Shown: one piece after another, positions 23,589 through 36,600 of the stretch
Layout of the letters: every line of letters starts with the position of its first letter
Position numbering within the stretch: position 1 is the first letter of the stretch
Position numbers and translations under genes: made by a program
Notes under the pieces: generated by a model
What the model was told of the DNA's origin: nothing
The model's input: the letters and a program-made list of their open reading frames with translations, nothing else
Database searches by the model: none
Assembly (NCBI GenBank): GCA_031763025.1
Contig: JASSKH010000010.1
Location: 620,001 to 684,000 of the forward strand
Direction of reading: 5' to 3'
Source of the DNA: Macrocystis pyrifera
Lineage: Eukaryota; Sar; Phaeophyceae; Laminariales; Laminariaceae
DNA length: 64,000 nucleotides

Positions 23589-23693
23589 TTGCGGTGGTCC
23601 ATAGTAAATAGGGCCAAGTATTGTCAGTAAAAATAGGTAAATATATAGGTTTTTGTGTGCACCATAGGCCTTAAATACTATGGTCCCCCGTAA
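23589..23693 (+). mobile_element. MITE, copy 1 (105 bp)
   Basis: Inverted ends TTGCGGTGG(T)CC and GG(T)CCCCCGTAA, with the inner words ATAGTAAATAGG and GTAAAAATAGGTAAATATAT. The left end has several substitutions. The right flank is TAG. Same element as at 43790, 52203 and 55851. Confidence 0.85.
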
Positions 23694-23979
23694 TAGCTAG
23701 CACGGCTATACGTTGGGTTGTACTGGCAAATCTTCAGGCACGAGCATTCTCTCTAGCGTGTGACACATCGTCCTGAAGATGAGTTTCACAATGTGGAAAA
23801 AAAACTACCAGAACTGCAGACAATAAGATTCCCAGGAGTGCACACCGTCTTTGCGAGTACAATCAGGCCGTGCCTCAGGCGCGCTTTATTCTTTGAGCTC
23901 GTGCCCAGAACCTTAGTTCGTGCGTGTATCTTGGAGATACAACCTGTCCGAAGCACTCACTGATATGTTGGGCCGCGCC

Positions 23980-23989
23980 CTATTAATAG
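23980..23989. mobile_element. TATTAATA scar (CTATTAATAG)
   Basis: Exact 10-base palindrome about 290 bp downstream of a MITE copy. Confidence 0.5.
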
Positions 23990-24039
23990 TCGGTTCATTG
24001 ACGGGCTCTCATGATGTATAGAAGCCCCTCAGGGTATAG

Positions 24040-25222
24040 ATATACTTATATAGATATACTTATAGATATCTCAACCTCTGAGCGTGCTCGGTTGGTACAT
24101 CCCTGGCCTCTCAGAGCTCCCACTTGGGAATCGCCTCCGTTTATTACTTGCCGGACCGTTCCAGCGAGTCTTTGTTTTCTCCATTTCTCGTCGTACTTTC
24201 AGTCCTTCTTCCTTTTTTCTTCTTTCGTTTCGTGTGCGTGCGTGTACTCCGAGCACGGTTGCGCGGGCGAACCCGGCACCGTCGCGGGTGTCAGCGGATG
24301 CTGGCGAGTAGAGGGGGAGTTGCAAGGAGCGCGGTCGCCGCTTTCGTGGCTAGGCGTCGCGTGTGCCTCGAGACACGAGGGATGTATCAATAGGCTCTGT
24401 CTGGCCTCCATTTGTGATTTTGGATAGAGTACGTACGAGTATTTAAGGTTCGTTGGGGATTGTAAGATAATATTCAAGCGGTGCTTATTTTTGCGACCGG
24501 GCTGAGAGTCACAAGAGGGAGGTACCCCGAATGAGCACCAACATTGTCGAGCTTGCGTCGAGGTCCACGGTGAGCACCGGGCTTCACGCGAGGCGGGCGA
24601 CGGGGCTCACTGTGGAAGAGAGGGAGGGAAGCTTTACCCGGACTGAATCGGTGGCGAGATGGTCGCGAGAGGGGCGGGCGGCGTACGAGGCTGAGAGAGA
24701 AGCTCTGCTGTAAGATTTGTCTTTTTTTTCATTTTTTTCATTTTTTGACTGGTGTAAGGTGTTCCACTCAAGTAGTAAATTATTACACGAAAGGGGACGG
24801 GGAGTTTTTTTTTCTTTTAGAAATTTTCGGTTTCATTTTCATTGTTTTTGCTGTGTTGCTGTGCCGTTCTGTGCTTTATCTTTCGTACATACGACGAGTA
24901 CACAGACACAGAGCATATCGAAAGAAGAAAATAAGTACCCTACCTGGGGTATGTACGTATGTACGACGTGTGAGCGAGCGTAGCGGAAAACCGCCCGCGA
25001 CGCGAAGCATATGTGGCGTCCGAGCTGTTTTCTCCTGAATGAAGCATGGCGGCGGGACTCTTGGCATTATCAAGTCGCCAGTTTGCAGCTAACTACAGGG
25101 GCCATAAAAAAAACAATATTCAATCATGGACCTCTGTCCGCTTCGCATAATTTGATGTTTCCTTCCTGAGCGAGCGTAGCGGGCGGCGTAGGCCACCCGC
25201 GGAGCGAAGCGCCTTGTATATA
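24040..25222 (+). repeat. inverted-duplication arm A
   Basis: Matches the reverse complement of 35218-36345 with moderate divergence and indels. Shared stretches include ATATCTCAACCTCTGAGCG-like sequence near 24070, TCCCACTTGGGAATCGCCTC (24117), the arginine-rich frame at 24531-24713, and the GAGCGAGCGTAGCGG block near 24970. The arms enclose about 10 kb that includes the gap and the right satellite block. Confidence 0.85.
24531..24713 (+). CDS. 60-codon frame inside inverted arm
   Basis: ATG-started, Arg/Glu-rich frame (HARRATGLTVEEREGSFTRT) ending at TAA. The copy in the other arm (about 35700-35860, minus) keeps 45 codons open with mostly conservative changes, but differs by one base near the start and has no ATG there. 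Probably a fragment of the duplicated element's coding sequence. Function unknown. Confidence 0.3.
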   Translation: MSTNIVELASRSTVSTGLHARRATGLTVEEREGSFTRTESVARWSREGRAAYEAEREALL

Positions 25223-25439
25223 TATATATTATCCACGCAGAACACAAGAAAAGGAAGAGAGGCAAGAGTGGCCGACAACACATGTCACAACTCGCTGAAT
25301 GCTCCGCACGGTAACACGCATGGCTCCGTGTGTGGAACTCCCGAATTCCGTTACACATGAATCCCTGCACGAGCACTTGAGCACTCCGAGCAGCCCCTCT
25401 GCTCTCTACTTGGTGAATGGAATAGCAAAACATCGCTCA

Positions 25440-25999
25440 TAAAGAAAAATACTACGGTGATAAGCCAAGATCACCAAAAATCCGACTCCAAGTCAGTACA
25501 CTACGTCAAGATCAACAAACGCCTCGAACCAAAAGCTCAAGCCTCAAATCTTAGCTTGAACATTCAAACAAACGTAAAGTCAGTTTATCTCAAAACTCAG
25601 ATTCGTACATTTAAATGGGAATAAATTGCCACGAAAAAACAGCAATCCCAATAAAAAACTGTTAAGCTCGATCTCAGGGTATACCATCCAAAAAATATAC
25701 TGGTAGTGACATGTCGCATTCACACCTAAAAATGTATCACCAATCATAGGACCGCATCCAGTCAGAGCTTCAAACTCTCAAAAAAAATAAGAAAAACGGC
25801 TCAAGAACCCCCCCTGAAAATAATCATAGTGTCAAATCTCAAAATATAACATTCGACTCCTCAAATCTCACCAATATAAAAATCAAGACCCCGCAGCTCG
25901 ACGCTCAGTAAAAATCACGGCAAATAACTCCTCAAATCTCAGGAAATCAAGGATCAGCTCCTCAACTCAGGAAATCGAAGATCAACCCCTCAAATCTCA
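25440..25999. repeat. CTCAAATCTCA degenerate minisatellite, cut by the gap
   Basis: A/C-rich sequence in which CTCAAATCTCA and AGGAAATC(A/G)A recur, tightening to a period near 30 bp just before the Ns. The array continues into the gap by an unknown amount. Confidence 0.65.
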
Positions 26000-26099
26000 N
26001 NNNNNNNNNNNNNNNNNNNNNNNNNNNNNNNNNNNNNNNNNNNNNNNNNNNNNNNNNNNNNNNNNNNNNNNNNNNNNNNNNNNNNNNNNNNNNNNNNNN
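26000..26099. other. assembly gap, exactly 100 N
   Basis: A round-number gap, usually a placeholder for unknown length. It joins a minisatellite to mid-satellite sequence, so order and distance across it are unproven. Confidence 0.99.
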
Positions 26100-29000
26100 C
26101 GAAGGCGGAGGCACCATCGCGGCGAGGGCAGCGACCGGGTTTCCTGGTGTCAGCAGTGGGCACACGATTGGTGAGTGGCAACAGGGGGCTGAGACACTAC
26201 AGCGGTCGGCACACGATGGTGAGCGTCGATCAGGGTGATAATGAACACAAGCATGGCGGGTGGAAGACGTCACTTATTGAGTTCGACTGAACGCGACATT
26301 CCACGGAGAAGCGTTTCTTGAAAGTGAGCAGGAAGCAGATCAGATGATCTCGTCTCATAATAGTGTCGATGCTTAAAGTCGTGCGCGTATTGGTCCAGAG
26401 ATGGCGCAACCTACAGGGACACTTCGCACAGATACTACAGAAATAATTTGGGCTTCGTTTTCACATCACAAACCGCGCTCTTGGTCAAGAAAAACCAGAT
26501 GTCATCCATCAACTCACCGAACGAAGCCAATAGGCCCCGGTAGATGCCCAGCGGTGGAAGCGAGATGCCCAGGGTGTACGTGCCTCCACCGCAGATCCTG
26601 CGCACGTCCACACTCGCCCTCCCCCCTCCCGTCCCTCCCGCCCACCCCTCCCCCCCCCCCCCGCCCCCCACTCCTCCCCCACCTCCCGCCCCACCTCCCC
26701 GGCCGCTGATGGCACCACCCCCCCGCGTCCGTTCCTCATCGCGAAGATGCCATCGGCAGAAGGGCGGACAGATACGCCCCTCGGGACCATGCTGATGTTC
26801 ACCTGAGCGAGATCAAGTCACCAGACGATAAGGCACCCCCTAGCCGAGCACTACACGCTACAGAAGGCACGGGTAGCAGGCGTAAGCACTACCTCATGTC
26901 GTTGGTCCAGGATTACGCTTTACGGCCGCTAATGGAACGCAGTAAATACAATACCATTTGAGCAAGCATAGGGTGTTTATCCGCTCAGGAGATATCTCGG
27001 AAGACATTGGTAGGGCATGGTCTCAAGCACGGGAACGGCAACGGCATCAGACCCAAAGAAATCAATCCTACCTGCAACACAACTCAAAAACCGAATTCCA
27101 ACACGGCCCTTCGACGAAACTACGGTTACTACTGGCGAGGCACGTCACGCTTCGGAGATGTGCAAGTGTGCTGAGCCAAGAAGGCGTATCACTATAAGCA
27201 GTGCTAACGTTCGTTGGCAAAAGCTCCTCTTCGTAGAGGGGTGCGTGAGAGCTTCACTATATATCTATTGACATTCGCCTGTTTGTTTGTGTACGTGGTA
27301 TGTCATACCTACGTTGGTTTGTGGGTATTGCATCTGGCGGGACATGCTTAACGTCGGTTCGAGATTTGAGGATCACGGATTCAACCAAATATTACGGATT
27401 CTACAAAAGCGGGAGAGCGAGGGAGAGCCCCCTGTCCTAGCCTCGTGTTTCATTGGCACCGTTGCTGGTGCGGGTGGGATGGGTAGCCATGTCCGTATCA
27501 AAGCCCAATTCATTTATCAAGACGAGAAAGTAGTGACAACAGCAGCGGCGGCTCAATCCCACCCCCCATCCCATCCCATCCCATCCCATCCCATCTGCTC
27601 TACCGACCGAGTATACCTGGGGCGGCTTCCGCAGGACAACAGTCCTGTACCGGCTGGTGGCGTCTTCCACAGCCGAAGGCGGAGGCACCATCGCGGCGAG
27701 GGCAGCGACCGGGTTTCCTGGTGTCAGCAGTGGGCACACGATTGGTGAGTGGCAACAGGGGGCTGAGACACTACAGCGGTCGGCACACGATGGTGAGCGT
27801 CGATCAGGGTGATAATGAACACAAGCATGGCGGGTGGAAGACGTCACTCATTGAGTTCGACCGAAGGCGACATTCCACGGAGAAGCGTTTCTTGAAAGTG
27901 AGGCAGGAAGCAGATCAGATGATCTCGTCTCTTAATAGTGTCGATGCTTGAAGTCGTGCGCGTATTGGTCCAGAGATGGCGCAACCTACAGGGATACTTT
28001 ACACAGATACTACAGAAATAATTTGGGCTTCGTTTTCACATCACAAACCGCGCTCTTGGTCAAGAAAAACCAGATGTCATCCATCAACTCACCGAACGAA
28101 GCCAATAGGCCCGGTAGATGCCCAGCGGTGGAAGCGAGATGCCCAGGGTGTACGTGCCTCCACCGCAGATCCTGCGCACGTCCACACTCGCCCCCCCCCC
28201 TCCAGTCCCTCCCGCCCACCCCTCCCGCCCCGCCCCGCCCCCCACTCCTCCCCCACCTCCCGCCCCACCTCCCCGGCCGCTGATAGCACCACCCCCGCGT
28301 CCGTTCCTCATCGCGAAGATGCCATCGGCAGAAGGGCGGACAGATACGCCCCTCGGGACCATGCTGATGTTCACCTGAGCGAGATCAAGTCACCAGACGA
28401 TAAGGCACCCCCTAGCCGAGCACTACACGCTACAGAAGGCACGGGTAGCAGGCGTAAGCACTACCTCATGTCGTTGGTCCAGGATTACGCTTTACGGCCG
28501 CTACTGGAACGCAGTAAATACAATACCATTTGAGCAAGCATAGGGTGTTTATCCGCTCAGGAGATATCTCGGAAGACATTGGTAGGGCATGGTCTCAAGC
28601 ACGGGAACGGCAACGGCATCAGACCCAAAGAAATCAATCCTACCTGCAACACAACTCAAAAACCGAATTCCAACACGGCCCTTCGACGAAACTACGGTTA
28701 CTACTGGCGAGGCACGTCACGCTTCGGAGATGTGCAAGTGTGCTGAGCCAAGAAGGCGTATCACTATAAGCAGTGCTAGCGTTCGTTGGCAAAAGCTCCT
28801 CTTCGTAGAGGGGTGCGTGAGAGCTTCACTATATATCTATTGACATTCGCCTGTTTGTTTGTGTACGTGGTATGTCATACCTACGTTGGTTTGTGGGTAT
28901 TGCATCTGGCGGGACATGCTTAACGTCGGTTCGAGATTTGAGAAATACCGATTCAACCAAATATACGGATTCTACAAAAGCGGGAGAGCGAGGGAGAGCC

Positions 29001-32000
29001 CCCTGTCCTAGCCTCGTGTTTCATTGGCACCGTTGCTGGTGCGGGTGGGATGGGTAGCCATGTCCGTATCAAAGCCCAATTCATTTATCAAGACGAGAAA
29101 GTAGTGACAACAGCAGCGGCGGCTCAATCCCATCCCATCCCATCCCATCCCATCCCATCTGCTCTACCGACCGAGTATACCTGGGGCGGCTTCCGCAGGA
29201 CAACAGTCCTGTACCGGCTGGTGGCGTCTTCCACAGCCGAAGGCGGAGGCACCATCGCGGCGAGGGCAGCGACCGGGTTTCCTGGTGTCAGCAGTGGGCA
29301 CACGATTGGTGAGTGGTAGTGCAGGGGGCTGAGACACTACAGCGGTCGGCACACGATGGTGAGCGTCGATCAGGGTGCTAATGAACACAAGCATGGCGGG
29401 TGGAAGACGTCACTCATTGAGTTCGACTGAAGGCGACATTCCACGGAGAAACGTTTCTTGAAAGTGAGGCAGGAAGCAGATCAGATGATCTCGTCTCATA
29501 ATAGTGTCGATGCTTGAAGTCGTGCGCGTATTGGTCCAGAGATGGCGCAACCTACAGGGATACTTTACACAGATACTACAGAAATAATTTGGGCTTTTTT
29601 TCACATCACAAACCGCGCTCTTGGTCAAGAAAAACCAGATGTCATCCATCAACTCACCGAACGAAGCCAATAGGCCCCGGTAGATGCCCAGCGGTGGAAG
29701 CGAGATGCCCAGGGTGTACGTGCCTCCACCGCAGATCCTGCGCACGTCCACACTCGCCCCCCCCCCCTCCCTCCCGCCCACCCCTCCCGCCCCGCCCCCG
29801 CCCCCCACTCCTCCCCCACCTCCCGCCCCACCTCCCCGGCCGCTGATAGCACCACCCCCGCGTCCGTTCCTCATCGCGAAGATGCCATCGGCAGAAGGGC
29901 GGACAGATACGCCCCTCGGGACCATGCTGATGTTCACCTGAGCGAGATCAAGTCACCAGACGATAAGGCACCCCCTAGCCGAGCACTACACGCTACAGAA
30001 GGCACGGGTAGCAGGCGTAAGCACTACCTCATGTCGTTGGTCCAGGATTACGCTTTACGGCCGCTACTGGAACGCAGTAAATACAATACCATTTGAGCAA
30101 GCATAGGGTGTTTATCCGCTCAGGAGATATCTCGGAAGACATTAGTAGGGCATGGTCTCAAGCACGGGAACGGCAACGGCATCAGACCCAAAGAAATCAA
30201 TCCTACCTGCAACACAACTCAAAAACCGAATTCCAACACGGCCCTTCGACGAAACTACGGTTACTACTGGCGAGGCACGTCACGCTTCGGAGATGTGCAA
30301 GTGTGCTGAGCCAAGAAGGCGTATCACTATAAGCAGTGCTAACGTTCGTTGGCAAAAGCTCCTCTTCGTAGAGGGGTGCGTGAGAGCTTCACTATATATC
30401 TATTGACATTCGCCTGTTTGTTTGTGTACGTGGTATGTCATACCTACGTTGGTTTGTGGGTATTGCATCTGGCGGGACATGCTTAACGTCGGTTCGAGAT
30501 TTGAGAAATACCGATTCAACCAAATAATACGGATTCTACAAAAGCGGGAGAGCGAGGGAGAGCCCCCTGTCCTAGCCTCGTGTTTCATTGGCACCGTTGC
30601 TGGTGCGGGTGGGATGGGTAGCCATGTCCGTATCAAAGCCCAATTCATTTATCAAGACGAGAAAGTAGTGACAACAGCAGCGGCGGCTCAATCCCATCCC
30701 ATCCCATCCCATCCCATCTGCTCTACCGACCGAGTATACCTGGGGCGGCTTCCGCAGGACAACAGTCCTGCACCGGCTGGTGGCGTCTTCCACAGCCGAA
30801 GGCGGAGGCACCATCGCGGCGAGGGCAGCGACCGGGTTTCCTGGTGTCAGCAGTGGGCACACGATTGGTGAGTGGCAACAGGGGGCTGAGACACTACAGC
30901 GGTCGGCACACGATGGTGAGCGTTTATCAGGGTGCTAATGAACACAAGCATGGCGGGTGGAAGACGTCACTCATTGAGTTCGACTGAAGGCGACATTCCA
31001 CGGAGAAGCGTTTCTTGAAAGTGAGGCAGGAAGCAGATCAGATGATCTCTCTCTCTTAACAGTGTCGATGCTTGAAGTCGTGCGCGTATTGGTCCAGAGA
31101 TGGCGCAACCTACAGGGATACTTTACACAGATACTACAGAAGTAATTTGGGCTTTTTTTCACATCACAAACCGCGCTCTTGGTCAAGAAAAACCAGATGT
31201 CATCCATCAACTCACCGAACGAAGCCAATAGGCCCCGGTAGATGCCCAGCGGTGGAAGCGAGATGCCCAGGGTGTACGTGCCTCCACCGCAGATCCTGCG
31301 CACGTCCACACTCGCCCCCCCCCCCTCCCTCCAGTCCCTCCCGCCCACCCCTCCCGCCCCGCCCCGCCCCCCACTCCCCCCCCCCCACCTCCCGCCCCCA
31401 CCTCCCCGGCCGCTGATAGCACCACCCCCGCGTCCGTTCCTCATCGCGAAGATGCCATCGGCAGAAGGGCGGACAGATACGCCCCTCGGGACCATGCTGA
31501 TGTTCACCTGAGCGAGATCAAGTCACCAGACGATAAGGCACCCCCTAGCCGAGCACTACACGCTACAGAAGGCACGGGTAGCAGGCGTAAGCACTACCTC
31601 ATGTCGTTGGTCCAGGATTACGCTTTACGGCCGCTAATGGAACGCAGTAAATACAATACCATTTAAGCAAGCATAGGGTGTTTATCCGCGCAGGAGATAT
31701 CTCGGAAGACATTGTAGGGCATGGTCTCAAGCACGGGAACGGCAACGGCATCAGACCCAAAGAAATCAATCCTACCTGCAACACAACTCAAAAACCGAAT
31801 TCCAACACGGCCCTTCGACGAAACTACGGTTACTACTGGCGAGGCACGTCACGCTTCGGAGATGTGCAAGTGTGCTGAGCCAAGAAGGCGTATCACTATA
31901 AGCAGTGCTAACGTTCGTTGGCAAAAGCTCCTCTTCGTAGAGGGGTGCGTGAGAGCTTCACTATATATCTATTGACATTCGCCTGTTTGTTTGTGTACGT

Positions 32001-32370
32001 GGTATGTCATACCTACGTTGGTTTGTGGGTATTGCATCTGGCGGGACATGCTTAACGTCGGTTCGAGATTTGAGGAACACGGATTCAACCAAATATTACG
32101 GATTCTACAAAAGCGGGAGAGCGAGGGAGAGCCCCCTGTCCTAGCCTCGTGTTTCATTGGCACCGTTGCTGGTGCGGGTGGGATGGGTAGCCATGCCCGT
32201 ATCAAAGCCCAATTCATTTACCAAAACGAGAAAGTAGTGACAACAGCAGCGGCGGCTCAATCCCACCCCATCCCATCCCATCCCATCTGCTCTACCGACC
32301 GAGTATACCTGGGGCGGCTTCCGCAGGACAACAGTCCTGCACCGGCTGGTGGCGTCCTCCACAGTGGAAG
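26100..32370 (-). repeat. 1.57 kb satellite, right block (4 units)
   Basis: The anchor GAAGGCGGAGGCACC lies at about 26100, 27676, 29239, 30798 and 32369, giving periods of 1576, 1563, 1559 and 1571 bp. Units are nearly identical. They differ in CCCAT repeat number, in C-run length near 26650, 28195, 29757 and 31315, and in small indels. Orientation is opposite to 1-2056. Frames shift between copies (one copy opens to 185 codons through a single lost C near 28110), which argues against a maintained protein. Units end abruptly at the gap. Confidence 0.95.
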
Positions 32371-33350
32371 GCGGAGGCACCAGCGCGGTGAGGGCAGCGG
32401 CTGGTTTGCCCGTTGTCAGCAGTGGGCACACGATAGTGAGCGTTTATCAGGGTGTGCGAAGTACTACATCAATGCACACATACATGGCGGGTGGAAGACG
32501 GCGCATCCTGAGTTCGACTGAATGCGAGACACTTGCTTGAAACTTAGGCAGCAAGCGGATTAAGCGACCTCTTCTCTTAACGGTGTCGACGCTTGAAATC
32601 GCGCGCGTATTGGTGAAGGACTGGCGCAACCTACAGGGTTATTTTACGGTCAAACAACAACCAGTGGAGCTCCGTATTCGTATCAGCAATCGTGTTCTTG
32701 TTAGGGAATACGAGGTTTCATCCACCAACTCACCGATCGAAACGCAACGGTCTCGGTAGATGCCCAGGGGTGGGAGCGAGATGCCCAGCACGTACGTCAG
32801 TCCATCGCAGATCATGTGCACGTCCACACTCCCCCCCTGACCTTCCCCCCCTTCCCTTCCTCCCCCCTCTCCCGCCCCTCCCGCCCCTTCCCTCCCCTCC
32901 GGCCCCTTCCCCCTCTCCTCCCCGCACGCCGATGACATCACCGTTGCGTGCGTTCCTCGTCGCGAGGACGCCATCGACAGGAGGGTGTACGCCCCTCAGG
33001 TATTCCCGGACCATGCTGATGTTCACCTGAGCGAGATAAAAACATCAGACGATAAAGTATCCTCCAATGGAGCAGTATATGCTACAGTAGGTACGGGTAG
33101 CAAGTGAGCAGTACGTCGTGTCATTGGTCCAGGATTTGCACCTTACGGCTGCTCGTAGAACACATCAAATGTTATATCACCACCTAAGCGCAAAGCACAA
33201 GGGTGTTTGTCCGCACAGGAGATATCTCGATATATATTATTAGGGCATGAGAACGAGCACGGCAACAACTATCCCACCCGCCATGGCAACGATATCAGAC
33301 CCAAAGAAACCAAGCCTACCTGCAACATAACTTAGAATTCAAACTCCAGC
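32370..33350 (-). repeat. diverged terminal satellite unit
   Basis: Continues the array but with rising divergence: GGGTGTGCGAAGTACTACATC replaces the usual text near 32450, and the region to 33350 aligns only loosely. It aligns about as well with the diverged unit at 3750-4960. The C-rich block is at 32830-32930. This is typical array-edge decay. Confidence 0.85.
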
Positions 33351-33486
33351 ATGGCGACAACAGCTGAACGTGCGCCAGCGTGTTTTGTTCGTTATTTTTC
33401 TGGTAGGAAAGACAAGCTGAAAGACGTGCGACGACTGCTCCACCGCATGTCACCCCAGTTCATCCTACCCGAACCTACTGATGTAC

Positions 33487-33645
33487 CTGCGCCTGGTCCA
33501 CAGCTCTGCGTAGGTTGTGGATCTCTTCCTCCATGACGAAAACCTGCTGCCTGTGCCTCCAGGACGCGTTGAGCGCGTTCTGCTCGGCGATTCGGTTCGC
33601 ATCCTCGAGCTGGATGGCCCTCTCCCTCAGCCTCCACACATCCCT
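33487..33645 (-). CDS. internal exon, coiled coil, phase 0-0 (53 codons)
   Basis: On the minus strand an ACCTTCAG acceptor precedes 33645 and a GCGCAG/GTACAT donor follows 33487, giving exactly 53 codons. The peptide is strongly helical and heptad-patterned: RDVWRLRERAIQLEDANRIA, then EQNALNASWRHRQQVFVMEE, then EIHNLRRAVDQAQ. Neighbouring frames lack this texture. It lies right at the edge of the satellite array. A structural or scaffold-type protein is likely, but no family can be named. Confidence 0.5.
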
Positions 33646-33914
33646 CTGAAGGTAGGCTGCCCGAACATCGCGTGAGGACGGGGAAGAGGCCAAAATCAAA
33701 AGCATAACCGGACGATAATAGGTGTGGAGATTTCGAGCAGAGAGCGGAGGGCAAGGCCTGAAAACGAGCATGGACGCCACATACTGCTGACGCTGACCCA
33801 AATACGAGCTTCGACGAAATACTCGATCTCACACCTGAGGTGCGTAAAACAAAATAAAACCAGATATTAGTTCGCAGGGTTTTACATGTCGACGAATAAC
33901 GTGAGACTAAACAG

Positions 33915-35060
33915 GTGTTATTCTACGCTAGAGAGACCTGCTGCAACCCTGCGGAGGGTGACCGAACCGTGCATTTTTCCATGTCTCTTTTCGTCCAGCG
34001 CCATACCCTGACCCGAAATAATACAGGAGTAGACCTTATCTACCCCCTGACCCTTCCCCGGTTTCTGCATTCGCTCTTCTCTGATCGCGCATCGCGTTTG
34101 GTCGTCCCCAAAGCTCCCCTCGCCGACCTGCGCCAAACTGTGGTGTACTTACTCGCGCCGAGCGATTACCACGTGATGTATCGCCGACGTTGTCCGCTGT
34201 CTAAACGTATAGATGCGCGTCACGTCCCCCGAGAACAAGTCCGACGACAAGGGGATTTGGACCTACTGGCTGTAAGATCGAGACTACCCATGGTCTGCTG
34301 GTCCGTTGTTGTAAGGTATCGCGGTTCGCCTGTAAGCCACCGGGTTGATCGGTTCTTCACATCCATGCAGTGAATATCCCGAGTGTAGAGCAGTCAAGAT
34401 AAAATATTTCAGGACTTAAGAGCGGCCGAAGTGGTATGTCCCGCCTATACCAAAAGCTGTACATTTCCCACTACGGATAAGAGCATTGTGTACTGCTGTA
34501 GTTAAGAGCGCTTGTTTCGGCTTGTCGTCGCGTGCTCTTAACTCGGGCTACCCACCGCGGTAATGATGTGTACCAGACATATGAGTATATGAATGCTATC
34601 GTACCCGATCTGAATCAACTGCAGGCTGTGTGCGTCTATCAGCCTTCAGCGATGCCAACCAAACCAACTGGCCTGCACAGGAGGCCTGCCCCAACATGAC
34701 TCGGAACCTCAGTGTGATACGCGACCTCGTTGTGTTTGATGGATTGATGGTTGAATTGATTGATGATCGTCCGTTCCAATCTTGTCGTTGCCATCCCTGC
34801 TTGATTTTTACGCAATTGACCCAGGACCACAGAGCGATAGCCCCTACCCCCCAACCCACTTCGGTCTTTGCCTATCATCTTCATCGCGCGTCGGGTGTAG
34901 CACTCCCTAATCCCTACGTAGGTACGCGCGCTCGTCGGATTTCCCTCGTTAAAACGTACCGTATCTGTCAACAACGCTGCCATCCAATCGTATTGCTATT
35001 CTATTTGCCATCCTCAACAATGTGCAGCGCTTGTTCCAATCATACCATCCACCTCTAAAA
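33915..35060 (+). other. two open frames of uncertain status
   Basis: Frames at 33915-34373 (152 codons) and 34630-35058 (142 codons) are open on the plus strand. The second has decent texture (RNLSVIRDLVVFDGLMVELI) and several Cys in its last third. Its minus strand is also open for 114 codons. No splice signals, domains or membrane spans decide the matter. Confidence 0.2.
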
Positions 35061-35217
35061 GGGAAACTACTGTAGAATCGAATGACTTCAAGTATGAAAG
35101 ATGCTATCAGTCAGACTTGATTACTTGACAAAATATCATGCAATGATACTCTTGTTCATCATACTGCAGGCAATAAGGTAATACCGCAACGTAGTGGTCA
35201 CACTGCTCTTCATACAT

Positions 35218-36345
35218 AACTACAAGGCGCTTCGCTCAGGAAGGAAAAGCACATAAAATTATGCGAAGCGGACTGAGGTCCATGATGGATAAATATAGTT
35301 TGTTCATGACTGCTGTAGTCGCAAACGGGCGACTTGATAATGCCAAGAGTCCCGCCGCCATGCTTCAGGAGAAAACAGCTCGGACGCCACATACGCTTCG
35401 CGTCGCGGTCGGTTTTCCGCTACGCTCGCTCACATGTCGTACGTACGTACATACCCCAGGCAGGGTACTTATTTTCTTCTTTCGATATGCTCTGTTTCTT
35501 TACTCGTATGTACGAAAGATAAAGCACAGCACGGCACAGCAGCACAGCAAAAAAATAATGAAGATGAAACCGAAAAATTCTGGAAGAAAAAAAATCCACG
35601 TCCCCTTTCGTGTAATAATTTCCTGCCTGATTGGAACACCATACACCGGTCAAAAATAAAAAAAAAAAAAAAAATAAAAAAATAAAACAGCAGAGCTTCT
35701 CCCTCAGCCTCGTACACCGCCCGCCCCTCTCGCAACGATCTCGCCACCGATTCGGTCCGGGCAAAGCTTCCCTTACTCTCTGCCACAGTGAGCCCCGTCG
35801 CCCGCCTCGCGTGAGGCCCGGTGCTCACCGTGGCCGTGGTTCGCCAGCTCGACAATGTTGGTGCTCAGCCTGGGCCTACCTGCCTCTTTGAGCTTCAAGC
35901 CCGGTCGCAAAAATAAGCACCGCTTGAATATTATCTTGCAATCCCGAACGACCCTTATAAACTCGTGGATTATCGATCAGAAACACAAATGGAGGCCAGG
36001 CAGAGCCCATTCATGCTTCCCTCGTGCCTCGAGGCACACGCGACGCCTAGCCACGAAACCGGCGACCACGCTCCTGGCAATCCCCTCTCTACCGGCCACC
36101 ATCCGCCGACACCCGCGCCGGCGCCGGATTCACCCGCGATGCCGTGCTCCGAGTACACGCACGCACACGAAACGAAAGAAGAAAAAAGGAAAAAAGGACT
36201 GAAAGTGCCAAGAGAAATTGGAGAAAACAAAGACCCGCTGGAAAGGTCCGGCAAGTAATAAAAGGAGGCGATTCCCAAGTGGGAGCTCTGAGAGGCCAAG
36301 GATGTACCAACCGAGCACGCTCAGAGATCGAGATATCTATAAGTA
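35218..36345 (-). repeat. inverted-duplication arm A'
   Basis: Reverse-complement partner of 24040-25222. It carries an A-rich stretch at 35655-35690 where the other arm has T runs at about 24720-24745. Confidence 0.85.
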
Positions 36346-36409
36346 GTTCTATGCCAGTTTCGTGTGTGCCAGGTATGTATAAAGAAAGAGTCGTCGCGAC
36401 CTCGGTAAA

Positions 36410-36600
36410 GGTACATGCCTAAATGCACACGCTTGCACACCTCGGATCGCTCATGATCTACGTAGGTCATCTTGTTCCTCACCTGCCGTTGTGAGAGGTG
36501 GTGCAGGATCTGTCTGCATACTACAGACCCCACCGAGGAAACATGTGCTAGATCATGCAAAATGTACCGGTCCCACCCGGCAACATGAGCTACAGTGGTA
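36410..36600 (+). repeat. dispersed repeat D, copy 1 (uninterrupted site)
   Basis: Contains GGATCTGT, GAGGAAACATGTGCTAGATC and CCCACCCGGCA in order, as do 42010-42290 and (inverted) 61110-61370. At the place where the 61 kb copy has TATTAATA, this copy reads GCTAGATC. Confidence 0.75.
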
